From assembly GCA_016302965.1 (NCBI GenBank), contig JAEDMP010000016.1, positions 1-38,152 of the forward strand: a stretch of DNA of 38,152 nucleotides, written 5' to 3'. Below, one piece after another: positions 6,292 through 14,175 of this stretch. The notes beneath the pieces were generated by a model, which was given only the letters and a program-made list of their open reading frames with translations, searched no databases and was not told where the DNA came from. This stretch comes from Bacteroidaceae bacterium. Its GTDB lineage: Bacteria; Bacteroidota; Bacteroidia; Bacteroidales; Bacteroidaceae. Both the position numbers and the translations under genes were made by a program. The first letter of the stretch is position 1, and the number at the start of each line of letters is the position of its first letter.

Positions 6292-7734
6292 ATGATCAAA
6301 AATCTGAATCCCGAATGTATCTGGCGCAACTTCCATACGTTGACCCAGATTCCACGTCCTTCCGGACATCTCGAAAAAGTGCAGCAGTTCTTGCTCGACT
6401 TCGCCAAAGAGGCCGGTGTAGAGGCTTTCAAAGACCCCGCAGGCAACATTGTCATGCGCAAGCCTGCCACTCCGGGGTTGGAAAACAACAAGGGCATCAT
6501 CCTGCAGGCCCACATGGATATGGTGCCGCAGAAATCTCCCGACAGTACCCACAACTTCGAAACCGACCCCATCGAGGCTTATCTCGATGAAGAGGGATGG
6601 GTAAGAGCCAAGGGCACTACCCTCGGTGCAGACGACGGCCTGGGCGTGGCTGCCATCATGGCTGTGATGGAAGACAAGACACTGAAGCACGGCCCCGTGG
6701 AGGGCCTCATCACTGCTGATGAAGAGACGGGCATGTATGGTGCCAACGACCTGCCCGCCGACGAACTGCACAGCGATATCCTGCTCAACCTAGACTCCGA
6801 GACCTGGGGCAAGTTTGTCATCGGTAGTGCAGGTGGCGTGAACATCACCTCTACGCTCGACTATCAGGAAGTGGAGACCGACGGCACCGATGCCGCCCTC
6901 CGGTTCACCATCAAGGGACTGCGCGGCGGACACTCCGGACTGGAGATTCACGAGGGCCGCGCCAATGCCAACAAACTGATGGTGCGTTTCGTGCGCGAGG
7001 CCGTGGCCGAATGCGAGGCCCGTCTGGCTTCCTGGCACGGCGGCAACATGCGCAACGCCATCCCCTTCCAGGCTCAGGTGGTGCTCACCATGCCCCAGGA
7101 GAACGTGCAGGCCGTGAAGGAACTGATGGAGGAATGGAAGGCCGTGTTCGTGGATGAATACAAGGGCATCGAGAACGGTATCGAGTTCTATGCCGAAGAG
7201 GTGGAGACTCCCAAGACCGAGGTGCCCGAACCCATCCAGGACAACCTCATCGATGCCATCTATGCTGCCCACGACGGTGTGGTGCGCATGATTCCCGCCT
7301 ATCCCGACGTTGTGGAGACATCAAGCAACCTCGCCATCATCGACATCGAGGGCGGCAAGTCGCTCATCAAGATTCTTGCGCGCTCCTCTCGCGAGACCAC
7401 CAAGGACTATATCACCGAGATGCTCACCAGCTGCTTCAGCATGGCCGGCATGAAGGTGGAGACCGGCGGTGACTACGGCGGCTGGGATCCCAACCCCAAC
7501 AGTCCGCTGCTGCACAAACTGCTCGCCATCTACAAGGAGCAGAACGGCGAAGACGGCATCATCCAGATTGACCATGCCGGACTGGAGTGCTCCATCATCC
7601 TCGGCAAATATCCCCACCTGGATGTGGTTTCGATGGGTCCCACCCTGCGTTCGCCCCACACCACCAACGAGCGCGCCCTCGTGGCCACGGTTGAGCCCTT
7701 CTGGAAACTCCTCACCAAGATTCTGGAGGGATAA
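6292..7734 (+). CDS. pepD: Aminoacyl-histidine dipeptidase PepD (M20C)
   Basis: Cytoplasmic zinc peptidase that cleaves Xaa-His dipeptides such as carnosine and other unblocked dipeptides. At 480 residues it has the usual M20C length. Metal-ligand and catalytic motifs are visible: HMDM at 74-77 (first zinc His and the catalytic-support Asp), LGADDG at 111-116 (bridging Asp), DEETG at 143-147 (general-base Glu followed by a metal Glu), and the C-terminal HAGLECSI stretch. GGHSG in the middle belongs to the lid/dimerisation domain. It is followed by a strong terminator at 7765-7802, which closes the unit with the flippase-like gene. Confidence 0.93.
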   Translation: MIKNLNPECIWRNFHTLTQIPRPSGHLEKVQQFLLDFAKEAGVEAFKDPAGNIVMRKPATPGLENNKGIILQAHMDMVPQKSPDSTHNFETDPIEAYLDEEGWVRAKGTTLGADDGLGVAAIMAVMEDKTLKHGPVEGLITADEETGMYGANDLPADELHSDILLNLDSETWGKFVIGSAGGVNITSTLDYQEVETDGTDAALRFTIKGLRGGHSGLEIHEGRANANKLMVRFVREAVAECEARLASWHGGNMRNAIPFQAQVVLTMPQENVQAVKELMEEWKAVFVDEYKGIENGIEFYAEEVETPKTEVPEPIQDNLIDAIYAAHDGVVRMIPAYPDVVETSSNLAIIDIEGGKSLIKILARSSRETTKDYITEMLTSCFSMAGMKVETGGDYGGWDPNPNSPLLHKLLAIYKEQNGEDGIIQIDHAGLECSIILGKYPHLDVVSMGPTLRSPHTTNERALVATVEPFWKLLTKILEG

Positions 7735-7764
7735 GAAACGTTTCTTCCCATCCATTCAATACCC

Positions 7765-7802
7765 AAAGAGCCGGAAAGCGAATCTGCTTTCCGGCTCTTT
7801 TT
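7765..7802 (+). terminator. Strong rho-independent terminator after pepD
   Basis: A perfect 15-bp stem (7765-7779 with 7786-7800) with a 6-nt loop ends in a run of five T. The mirror image has only three T in the minus direction but could still slow the convergent lipoprotein transcript. Confidence 0.9.
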
Positions 7803-7877
7803 GCGCTCATGCTATAACCCGATAAACCATGAAAGGCTATAGCCCGATGAATAGTTGAGTCTGCTGCTTTTCTGCTG

Positions 7878-9431
7878 TTAATACTTCGTGTTCTGTGGTT
7901 CGAAGTTGGTCCAGCCCTCCAGCCAGTTGTCCTTGTCATTGAAGGCTCCTACATAGGCCACCTTGTCCAACCAAGCCGAGGGTTCGCCATTGAACGAGGC
8001 GAGCGTCAGCAGCGGACTGGTAGCGGTGGGCATGAAGGGCGAACCCACTCCTGCGGCATCCACCAACGAGAGGGAGGCGGCATCGTCGAAAGCCTTGTTG
8101 TTGAGGGCGGTCTGGAAGAAGAAGGTATTCGAGTATGACTTCTGCGAGGCATCAATCACCTGTTTCTTGGCTGCATCATAGAGCACATCGTCGTATACCT
8201 TGTTGGCGTCAGAACCGATGACATCCATGCCTGCAAACACATTGTTGTGGAAACGGATGTTGCCGGCCTTGGCCTGGGCGGGGGTGTCACCCTTCTCGCC
8301 GTCGATAATCAGGCCGATGGGCCATCCGGCAGCCACCGAGTTGATGATGTTCAGACGCGAGCTGCGGCGAATCTGCATGGCCGACTGGAACTTGCCCAAT
8401 GCCGAGCCGTTGTTGGGATTCATCGAACCACCGGTGATGAAGCTGGTAGAGTTCTCGAACTTCACGCCGCTCTGCAGTTTGGGACCGATGACGGTGATGT
8501 TGCTGAAGGTGGCAGTGGTATAGGGAGAGACATCCGAGCCGCCGGCGTTATTGTCGCTCTCGAAACCGTTGCTCTGCGACTTGTCGGCAATTTTGGCATC
8601 ACGCACCACCAGTCCGTACTGTACGGCACCCGAGAATCCGTTGTCGGTATCGAAGTCGTCGTCCCATCCGTGATAAGCCACGAGGTACTTGCAGTTGACG
8701 GTTCCACCAAACCACTCGTAGGAGTCGTCATTGGAGTAGGAAACCTGCACGTGGTCAATTTTCGTTCCGCTGCCCACCGACCCGAGGGTAAGACCGTTGA
8801 TCTCCTGGTCGGTCTGGAAGGGATAGCCCGCAAACTCGATGCGCACGTAACTCAGCACACCCGAGTTGTCAGCATCATCATTGCCACCGTGCTTGGTGCG
8901 GGGACCGCCCTCGATCTGCATCTCCGTCTGGTTGTTCTTGGCCTTTCCGCAGATGATGACACCACCCCAGTCACCGGGTTTGCGCTGTCCGGCAGCCTCT
9001 TCAGAGGTGAATACGATAGGAGCGTTGGCAGAGCCCTGTGCGATGAGCTTTCCGCCCCGCTCGCAGATGAGCGAAGCCTTGGTCTGCTTGTCGCCCTTGA
9101 TGACGGTACCCGGCTCGATGGTCAGTTCGGCTCCGTTGGCGATATAGACCCATCCTTTCAGCAGATAGGTGCCTTTCTTCAGGGTCTGCTTGCCGGTGAA
9201 TACAAATTCGGCATCACCGTTGCCGATTTGGTTTCCTTGGGCATTCTCGCTGTTGTCCACCTCGCTGAAGAGGAGATGGTCACACGACTTGATTCCTCCG
9301 TCAGTTCCCCAGGCATATTTCTCCGAGGGAGTCACGTCAGGGTTGTTGTCGTTGTCGTCACTGCTGCATGAAGTGATGCAGGCTGCAAGCGCCATAAGGC
9401 TTGCCAGGGTGAATGTTTTTGTTGTTTTCAT
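7878..9431 (-). CDS. Probable surface lipoprotein, right-handed beta-helix type, partner of the TonB receptor
   Basis: 517 residues. The N-terminus is a lipoprotein signal: a hydrophobic stretch, then ITSC with Cys22 as the likely lipidated residue, followed by SSDDND. Acidic residues right after a Cys-Ser-Ser resemble the Bacteroidota lipoprotein export signal, so the protein is probably on the cell surface. The body has short repeating turns rich in Gly, Asn and Asp (AELTIEPGTVIKGD, GLTLGSVGSGTKIDHVQVSYS, AYHGWDDDFDTDNGFSG), suggesting a parallel beta-helix as in pectate-lyase-like folds. I see no catalytic residues I can name. It lies 78 nt downstream of a TonB-dependent receptor and is presumably its ligand-binding or processing partner. 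It is not a SusD homologue. Homologues are mostly annotated as hypothetical proteins. Confidence 0.7.
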   Translation of the reverse strand: MKTTKTFTLASLMALAACITSCSSDDNDNNPDVTPSEKYAWGTDGGIKSCDHLLFSEVDNSENAQGNQIGNGDAEFVFTGKQTLKKGTYLLKGWVYIANGAELTIEPGTVIKGDKQTKASLICERGGKLIAQGSANAPIVFTSEEAAGQRKPGDWGGVIICGKAKNNQTEMQIEGGPRTKHGGNDDADNSGVLSYVRIEFAGYPFQTDQEINGLTLGSVGSGTKIDHVQVSYSNDDSYEWFGGTVNCKYLVAYHGWDDDFDTDNGFSGAVQYGLVVRDAKIADKSQSNGFESDNNAGGSDVSPYTTATFSNITVIGPKLQSGVKFENSTSFITGGSMNPNNGSALGKFQSAMQIRRSSRLNIINSVAAGWPIGLIIDGEKGDTPAQAKAGNIRFHNNVFAGMDVIGSDANKVYDDVLYDAAKKQVIDASQKSYSNTFFFQTALNNKAFDDAASLSLVDAAGVGSPFMPTATSPLLTLASFNGEPSAWLDKVAYVGAFNDKDNWLEGWTNFEPQNTKY

Positions 9432-9509
9432 CTTGTTTGAAATTAAAGATTAATGATATTTCATGAATATTAATTTGCGAATAGTCTGTGTATGGATGGA
9501 CTGCAACTG

Positions 9510-12263
9510 TCAGAAACTGTAGATGGCCGTGAGGGCGAAGTTGCGTCCTGGGCGGTATTGGCGGGTTATCTGTTCCACCTCGCGGGTCGACCCGTCCTTG
9601 GCTTTCACCTCGGCAAACTGCTTGTAGTTCACCTTCTGCGCCAACAGGTCGCGCACGTTGGCCTTGAGTTCGAAGTGGCTGCCAAACTTCTTGGAGAAGG
9701 CCAGGTCGATGACATCACGGGGCATCTCGTAAGAGTCGGGCACGCGGGCATTGTCTTCACTTCCCGTCGACCCTTCGCTGCGGCCCACACCGATGATGCG
9801 TTTTCCGATACGGTTGTAGAGCAGCGAGGCATTGATCTGCCGGGCATCGTTTTTATAGAAGAGTCCTGTGTTGACGAGATAGGGCGACTGTCCCTGCATG
9901 GGGCGGTTCTCGTAGCGCGAACCGGCGGGGAAGTTGACGCGCGAGTGGATGAGCGTTCCGTTGAAGGCGAGCGAGAAGTGGGGCAGACCGATAAAGGAGA
10001 GGTCTTTGCGGATATCGAGTTCCACACCGAAGTTGTCGGCACTCTCTGCATTCTCGTAGGAGTAGATAAGACTCGTTCCTCCGGCCACGGTATAGGTCCA
10101 TTCGATGGGGTTCTCAAAACGCTTGTAGAATCCTGCCAGCGTAATCTGCTCTCCCTTCGAGGGATAGAACTCATATCTCAGGTCTACGTTGTGGATATAG
10201 CACGACTTTAGGTCTACATTGCCCTGCACATGCGAGGCGAGGTCGAAATCATAGAAGACCGAGGGCGACAGCTCACGGAACTCGGGCCGGTTGACCGACT
10301 TGCCGTAGGAGAGGCGCAACTGGTGGCGCTGATGAATCTGCCAGGTGGCGTTGACCGAGGGGAAGAGGTCACGGTTGCGGTAGTATCGGCTCTGCGGGCT
10401 CTTCACATCGTCGCGGCTGTTGGTGATGAGTTCCATCTGGTTGAACTCAAAGCGCACTCCGGCATTCACCTTCACCCGTCCCATCGGCAACAGGGCCGAA
10501 AGGAACCCTGCGCCCAGGGTGTTGCGTCCCTCGTAGTTGTTGCGCATGCAGAGCTCTTCAAGCAGTCTGAGACGGTCGTCGCCGAAATAGTCGGCATTGG
10601 AGAGCAGTTCGGTCATGTCCATCTGGCGGAATCCGTCGGGCAGCGTGTTCTGCTCCATGTTCCAGTTGTAGATGAACTGTCGGGTGGTATAGCTGCGTGA
10701 GCGGTATTCGCCATAGGCGCCGGTTGAGAGTTTGAGCCGGCTGATGAGGGGCGATGCTGCCGATGCAAAGGGCACGACGTGCGAGAGAACGTTGGCCGAG
10801 GCGATATGCTCGTCAAGTTTCGTGAACTCACGGTTGATCTCATTGCCGGCCGTGAGCATCATCGTCCCCTGCTCCAAGGCATCGTCGATGGTATAGCGGC
10901 GGCGGTCGGGCATCCTGCGGTTGGCATAACTGTAACTGGCGCTCCACTCGATGTTGTCACGCTCGCTGAGCGTGTGTTTGCCCGTGAGTTGGGCATTATA
11001 GGTGAGTCGGCTACGGTAGTAGTATTCGGCCCCTATCTCATGGTCCGACTGGGCATTGATGCCCTTGCGGTCGGTATAGCGTTGGTTGACAATGCTGTTC
11101 ACGATATTCTTCAGTTCATATTTGTTGCGACCGGTAGCCGAGAGCAGGGCGAGGTTGAGCAGTGCTCCTATCCTCCGGTTGTCATTATACTGGTTGTCGG
11201 TGCTTTGGCGCAGGAAGTTGCTGCGGTCGTTGGCGGCATCATATACGCCGAAGAGATTGTTGGTCATGTCGGAATAGCTGCGGTATTCCTGGGTGAAGTT
11301 GGCGGCACCCACCATTCCCATCTTCATATCGCCGAGCGTCCAGCGCCGGCTCCAGTCGGCACTCAGTTTCAGGTCGCCTATCGGTTGGCGGCTCTTCACC
11401 CTCCAGTCATTGTTCAGTCCGCTGCCCTGGAGCCCCACTTTTCCGTCCTTCACATAGCGGCTGCTATGCGTGGCTCCGCTGAAGTGGCTGAAATGTGTGG
11501 CATCGTTCCAGTTGCCGCCCACCGCCACGGAGAACGAGTTGGACGAGGGGATATCCTTGGTATTGATTTGGATGAAACCACCCGTGAAGTCAGCGGGATA
11601 TTCGGCACTGGGCGACTTCACGATAACCAGATTGTCTATCTGGCTGCTGGGGATGAGGTCGAAGGAGAAGGCGCGTGAGTCGGCCTCCGAACTGGGCACC
11701 GCCCCACCGTTGATCCATACATTGTTATATCGCTGCGACAATCCGCGCACCATCACAAACTTGTCTTCTATCAGACTCACCCCCGGCACTCTTCTGATGA
11801 CCTCGCCGGCATTGTTGTCCTGCATCTTTCTGATTTCCTGCGCCGAGATGTTGTTGACGATGACGTCACTCACGCGTGCAGCCTCTATCATCGCCATTTC
11901 CGTGTTGTGGCGGGCCATACCCGTCACCTGCACCTCGCGGAGCGTCTGCTCATCGCTGTCCATCTCGATGGTGATACCGGTTGATGCCTTGGCATCATCG
12001 GCCAGCACCTCCTTCAGCTGCAGTTTCTTGTAGCCTACATATTGGATGTCAACGGTGTATTTTCCTTTCTTCAGACCTTGGATGGCAAAGCGTCCTTCGG
12101 TATCGGTAACCGCCCCCTTGTTGCCCACCATAACAGTGGCACCGATAAGCGGTTCACGTGAGTGCTTGTCCACCACCACGCCCTTGATGTCGTCGGCCAG
12201 CGTGGTCATTGTTGTCATGAGCAGCGCAGTGGCTGCTGCGATTGTTCTTGTTTTTGTCATCAC
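9510..12263 (-). CDS. TonB-dependent outer-membrane receptor with CarboxypepD-reg-like N-domain
   Basis: 917 residues. A signal peptide ends near TLA (residue 23). Then comes a carboxypeptidase-regulatory-like beta-sandwich (IKGVVVDKHSREPLIGATVMV through about residue 105), a plug domain (about 125-240, with MVRGLSQRYNNVWINGG and GGFIQI), and a 22-strand-type barrel ending in the terminal phenylalanine of AIYSF, required for outer-membrane insertion. It imports an unidentified substrate with energy from TonB-ExbBD. It is not a typical SusC: it is shorter and its partner is not SusD-like. The start could be either of the two N-terminal methionines. The intergenic region upstream has a -7 box and 23-bp-phased repeats, suggesting regulated expression. 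Confidence 0.9.
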   Translation of the reverse strand: MMTKTRTIAAATALLMTTMTTLADDIKGVVVDKHSREPLIGATVMVGNKGAVTDTEGRFAIQGLKKGKYTVDIQYVGYKKLQLKEVLADDAKASTGITIEMDSDEQTLREVQVTGMARHNTEMAMIEAARVSDVIVNNISAQEIRKMQDNNAGEVIRRVPGVSLIEDKFVMVRGLSQRYNNVWINGGAVPSSEADSRAFSFDLIPSSQIDNLVIVKSPSAEYPADFTGGFIQINTKDIPSSNSFSVAVGGNWNDATHFSHFSGATHSSRYVKDGKVGLQGSGLNNDWRVKSRQPIGDLKLSADWSRRWTLGDMKMGMVGAANFTQEYRSYSDMTNNLFGVYDAANDRSNFLRQSTDNQYNDNRRIGALLNLALLSATGRNKYELKNIVNSIVNQRYTDRKGINAQSDHEIGAEYYYRSRLTYNAQLTGKHTLSERDNIEWSASYSYANRRMPDRRRYTIDDALEQGTMMLTAGNEINREFTKLDEHIASANVLSHVVPFASAASPLISRLKLSTGAYGEYRSRSYTTRQFIYNWNMEQNTLPDGFRQMDMTELLSNADYFGDDRLRLLEELCMRNNYEGRNTLGAGFLSALLPMGRVKVNAGVRFEFNQMELITNSRDDVKSPQSRYYRNRDLFPSVNATWQIHQRHQLRLSYGKSVNRPEFRELSPSVFYDFDLASHVQGNVDLKSCYIHNVDLRYEFYPSKGEQITLAGFYKRFENPIEWTYTVAGGTSLIYSYENAESADNFGVELDIRKDLSFIGLPHFSLAFNGTLIHSRVNFPAGSRYENRPMQGQSPYLVNTGLFYKNDARQINASLLYNRIGKRIIGVGRSEGSTGSEDNARVPDSYEMPRDVIDLAFSKKFGSHFELKANVRDLLAQKVNYKQFAEVKAKDGSTREVEQITRQYRPGRNFALTAIYSF

Positions 12264-12289
12264 TAATACTTCTGTTACCTTTTCGGCTG

Positions 12290-12297
12290 CAAAAGTA
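12290..12297 (-). promoter_or_regulatory. -7 box for the TonB receptor-lipoprotein pair
   Basis: Minus strand TACTTTTG, 26 nt upstream of the receptor start codon. A TTTG lies 15 nt further upstream, shorter than the usual 19-21 nt, which would fit a promoter that needs an activator. Confidence 0.4.
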
Positions 12298-12343
12298 TAC
12301 AGCAGATATTACCAAATTGTTTCATCCGTGATACAATGATGTG

Positions 12344-12400
12344 ACACCAGTTCCATGACTAATGCCACACCAGTTCCATGACTGTTGACACGCTGGTTCC
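12344..12400. repeat. Direct repeats with a 23-bp period upstream of the TonB receptor
   Basis: ACACCAGTTCCATGACT occurs exactly at 12344-12360 and 12367-12383. A weaker third unit in the same phase (ACGCTGGTTCC, 12390-12400) matches 8 of the 11 corresponding bases. The third unit also forms an inverted pair with GGAAC at 12409-12413. The array sits about 50-110 bp upstream of the predicted start for the receptor. The rest of the 487-bp gap (12264-12750) holds a short GCGCT/AGCGC hairpin near 12500, a 10-bp palindrome at 12584-12593, and no gene I can support. Confidence 0.8.
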
Positions 12401-12648
12401 TTAACCTTGGAACAACTGTGACTAGAGGCTGTTATAACCGTATGGCTTATCTATTGTCCGTATTGTAATTGTTCAGCGACTTCCGTAGGCAGTACGCGCT
12501 GAAAGCGCAATTTTACCCGGTTATTCTTTCATTAAAAAAGAGAAAAGCCACTCGCTGCACAGATAACACAAGCCCAAGAATAGTGAATATTCATGAACAA
12601 AATGTGCTTTTTTGGTACCAGAGAGTGGGTAATATCAAATAAAAGATG

Positions 12649-12656
12649 TAATTTTG
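12649..12656 (+). promoter_or_regulatory. -7 box upstream of the DUF3822-rsmD genes
   Basis: TAATTTTG matches TAnnTTTG about 95 nt before the DUF3822 start. No clear -33 box at the correct spacing. Confidence 0.4.
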
Positions 12657-12750
12657 CAGTCGGAATGGCCTTATTGAGACCAAGCTGACATCAAGTCACG
12701 GCCAGGAAACAGCCCAAACATGCTATCCAGCGAAACAGATCATCTGAAAA

Positions 12751-13602
12751 ATGAGAGAGAACAACCCATCTACATCCTTACAGCCCGAACTCACCGTCAT
12801 CCGGGTGGGACGACACTCGCTGTCATTCTCCATCGCCAACGAACAAGACGAGGAGCATCCCCTGATTTTCGAGCCCTATCCCGTGAAGAAAGGCATCTCC
12901 ATGGCGGCCAACCTCAGAGAGGCTTTCAAGAGCGACAGCCCCCTGCTGCAATCCAAACAGCGGGCACTCGTCATGACTGATGCCCCTACCCTCATGGTGC
13001 CCCGCGACCTCTACCATCAGGAAGAGGCCGAGACCCTCTATTTCCACGCCTTCACCAAACAGGAGGGCATGGCCGTGCTGCCCAACCAGATCAACGAGCT
13101 CAATGCCGTGGCTCTCTTCATGGTGAACAGAGACCTCTGCAATGTGCTCTCCGACCATTACAGCCAGTTGCACTATTGCAGCGTGATGGTGCCCGTGTGG
13201 AAATATCTCTACCAACGGAGTTTTGTGGGCAAGAGAAACAAACTCTACGGCTATTTCCATGACGGCTGTCTCGATGTGTGCTCCTTCAAGCAAAACAGGT
13301 TCCTGTTCTGCAACAGTTTCGACATCACCCCCTCAGCCACAGGCAGCGCCAATGCCCACGATGCGCTCTTCTTCCTGCTCAGCGTATGGAAACAGTTGGC
13401 CCTAAAGGTGGATTATGACGAACTGCATCTCGTGGGCGACATTCCTGAACGCGACTGGCTCATCAACGAACTGAGGCAGTATCTGCAACGGGCATACGTC
13501 ATCAATCCGGCCAGCGACTTCAACCGCGACCCCATCACCCGGATGGAGGGGCTCTCCTTCGACCTGGTGACACTCTGGGCCAGAAACAAAAGAACAAACT
13601 GA
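12751..13602 (+). CDS. DUF3822 family protein
   Basis: A 283-residue soluble protein typical of Bacteroidota, where it habitually sits next to rsmD. The pattern of an N-terminal strand-rich half (LTVIRVGRHSLSFSI) and a second half resembling it (KLYGYFHDGCLDVCSFKQNRFLF), then LHLVGDIPER, is compatible with a duplicated actin-like ATPase (ASKHA) fold. That reading is from the family as I know it and is not proven by residues seen here. The start at 12751 follows a short AATGAGAG context; another ATG at 12901 would remove the first strand set and is less likely. It ends 8 nt before rsmD, so the two are surely co-transcribed. The role is unknown. Confidence 0.8.
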   Translation: MRENNPSTSLQPELTVIRVGRHSLSFSIANEQDEEHPLIFEPYPVKKGISMAANLREAFKSDSPLLQSKQRALVMTDAPTLMVPRDLYHQEEAETLYFHAFTKQEGMAVLPNQINELNAVALFMVNRDLCNVLSDHYSQLHYCSVMVPVWKYLYQRSFVGKRNKLYGYFHDGCLDVCSFKQNRFLFCNSFDITPSATGSANAHDALFFLLSVWKQLALKVDYDELHLVGDIPERDWLINELRQYLQRAYVINPASDFNRDPITRMEGLSFDLVTLWARNKRTN

Positions 13603-13610
13603 CAGTATAT

Positions 13611-14141
13611 ATGAGAATCATCACCGGTATCTACAAGGGCCGACGCTTTGACATTCCCAAGAACTTCAAGGCACGCCCCACGACAGACTTCGCTAAAGAG
13701 AACCTCTTCAATGTGCTCAACGCCTACATCGACTTTGAAGACGCCTCTGCCCTGGATCTCTTTTCGGGAACGGGCAGCATCTCGCTCGAACTCATCTCCC
13801 GAGGATGCCATATAGTAATAGGTGTAGAGGCCGACCGCGACCATCACCGCTTCATTACCGAATGTATGAAGAAACTGGGCACCGACAAGGCTGTTCCCAT
13901 CCGTGGCGATGTCTTCAAATTCATCAAGTCGTGCCGCCAGCAGTTCGACTTCATCTTTGCCGACCCGCCCTACGCACTGAAAGAGATACCCCAACTGCCC
14001 GACCTTATCCTCGACAACCATCTGCTGGCCGACAACGGAGTGCTCGTGGTGGAGCATGGAGCCGACCATGACTTCAGCCAACATCCGCGCTTCGTGGAGC
14101 ACCGCAGTTACGGCAGCGTGAACTTTTCTATCTTCAAATAA
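13611..14141 (+). CDS. rsmD: 16S rRNA (guanine-966-N2)-methyltransferase RsmD
   Basis: SAM-dependent enzyme that methylates G966 in helix 31 of 16S rRNA in the assembled 30S subunit. Its 176 residues match the family. The N-terminal RIITGIYKGRRF (2-13) and RPTTDFAKENLFN (22-34) are characteristic. SAM motif I is LDLFSGTGS at 48-56, and the catalytic DPPY is at 118-121. Translationally close to DUF3822 (8-nt gap) and followed after 34 nt by the helicase gene. Confidence 0.94.
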   Translation: MRIITGIYKGRRFDIPKNFKARPTTDFAKENLFNVLNAYIDFEDASALDLFSGTGSISLELISRGCHIVIGVEADRDHHRFITECMKKLGTDKAVPIRGDVFKFIKSCRQQFDFIFADPPYALKEIPQLPDLILDNHLLADNGVLVVEHGADHDFSQHPRFVEHRSYGSVNFSIFK

Positions 14142-14175
14142 AGCGGTCGCACCCGCCACCCATCCGTCACCACTC

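Noticed and set aside
8247..9371. 374-codon plus-strand frame opposite the lipoprotein gene
   Set aside because: The minus-strand gene has a signal peptide, lipobox and coherent repeats; the plus frame has none.
12495..12520. Terminator around the GCGCT/AGCGC hairpin upstream of DUF3822
   Set aside because: Only five pairs and a mixed AATTTTACC tail; no gene on the plus strand ends just before it.
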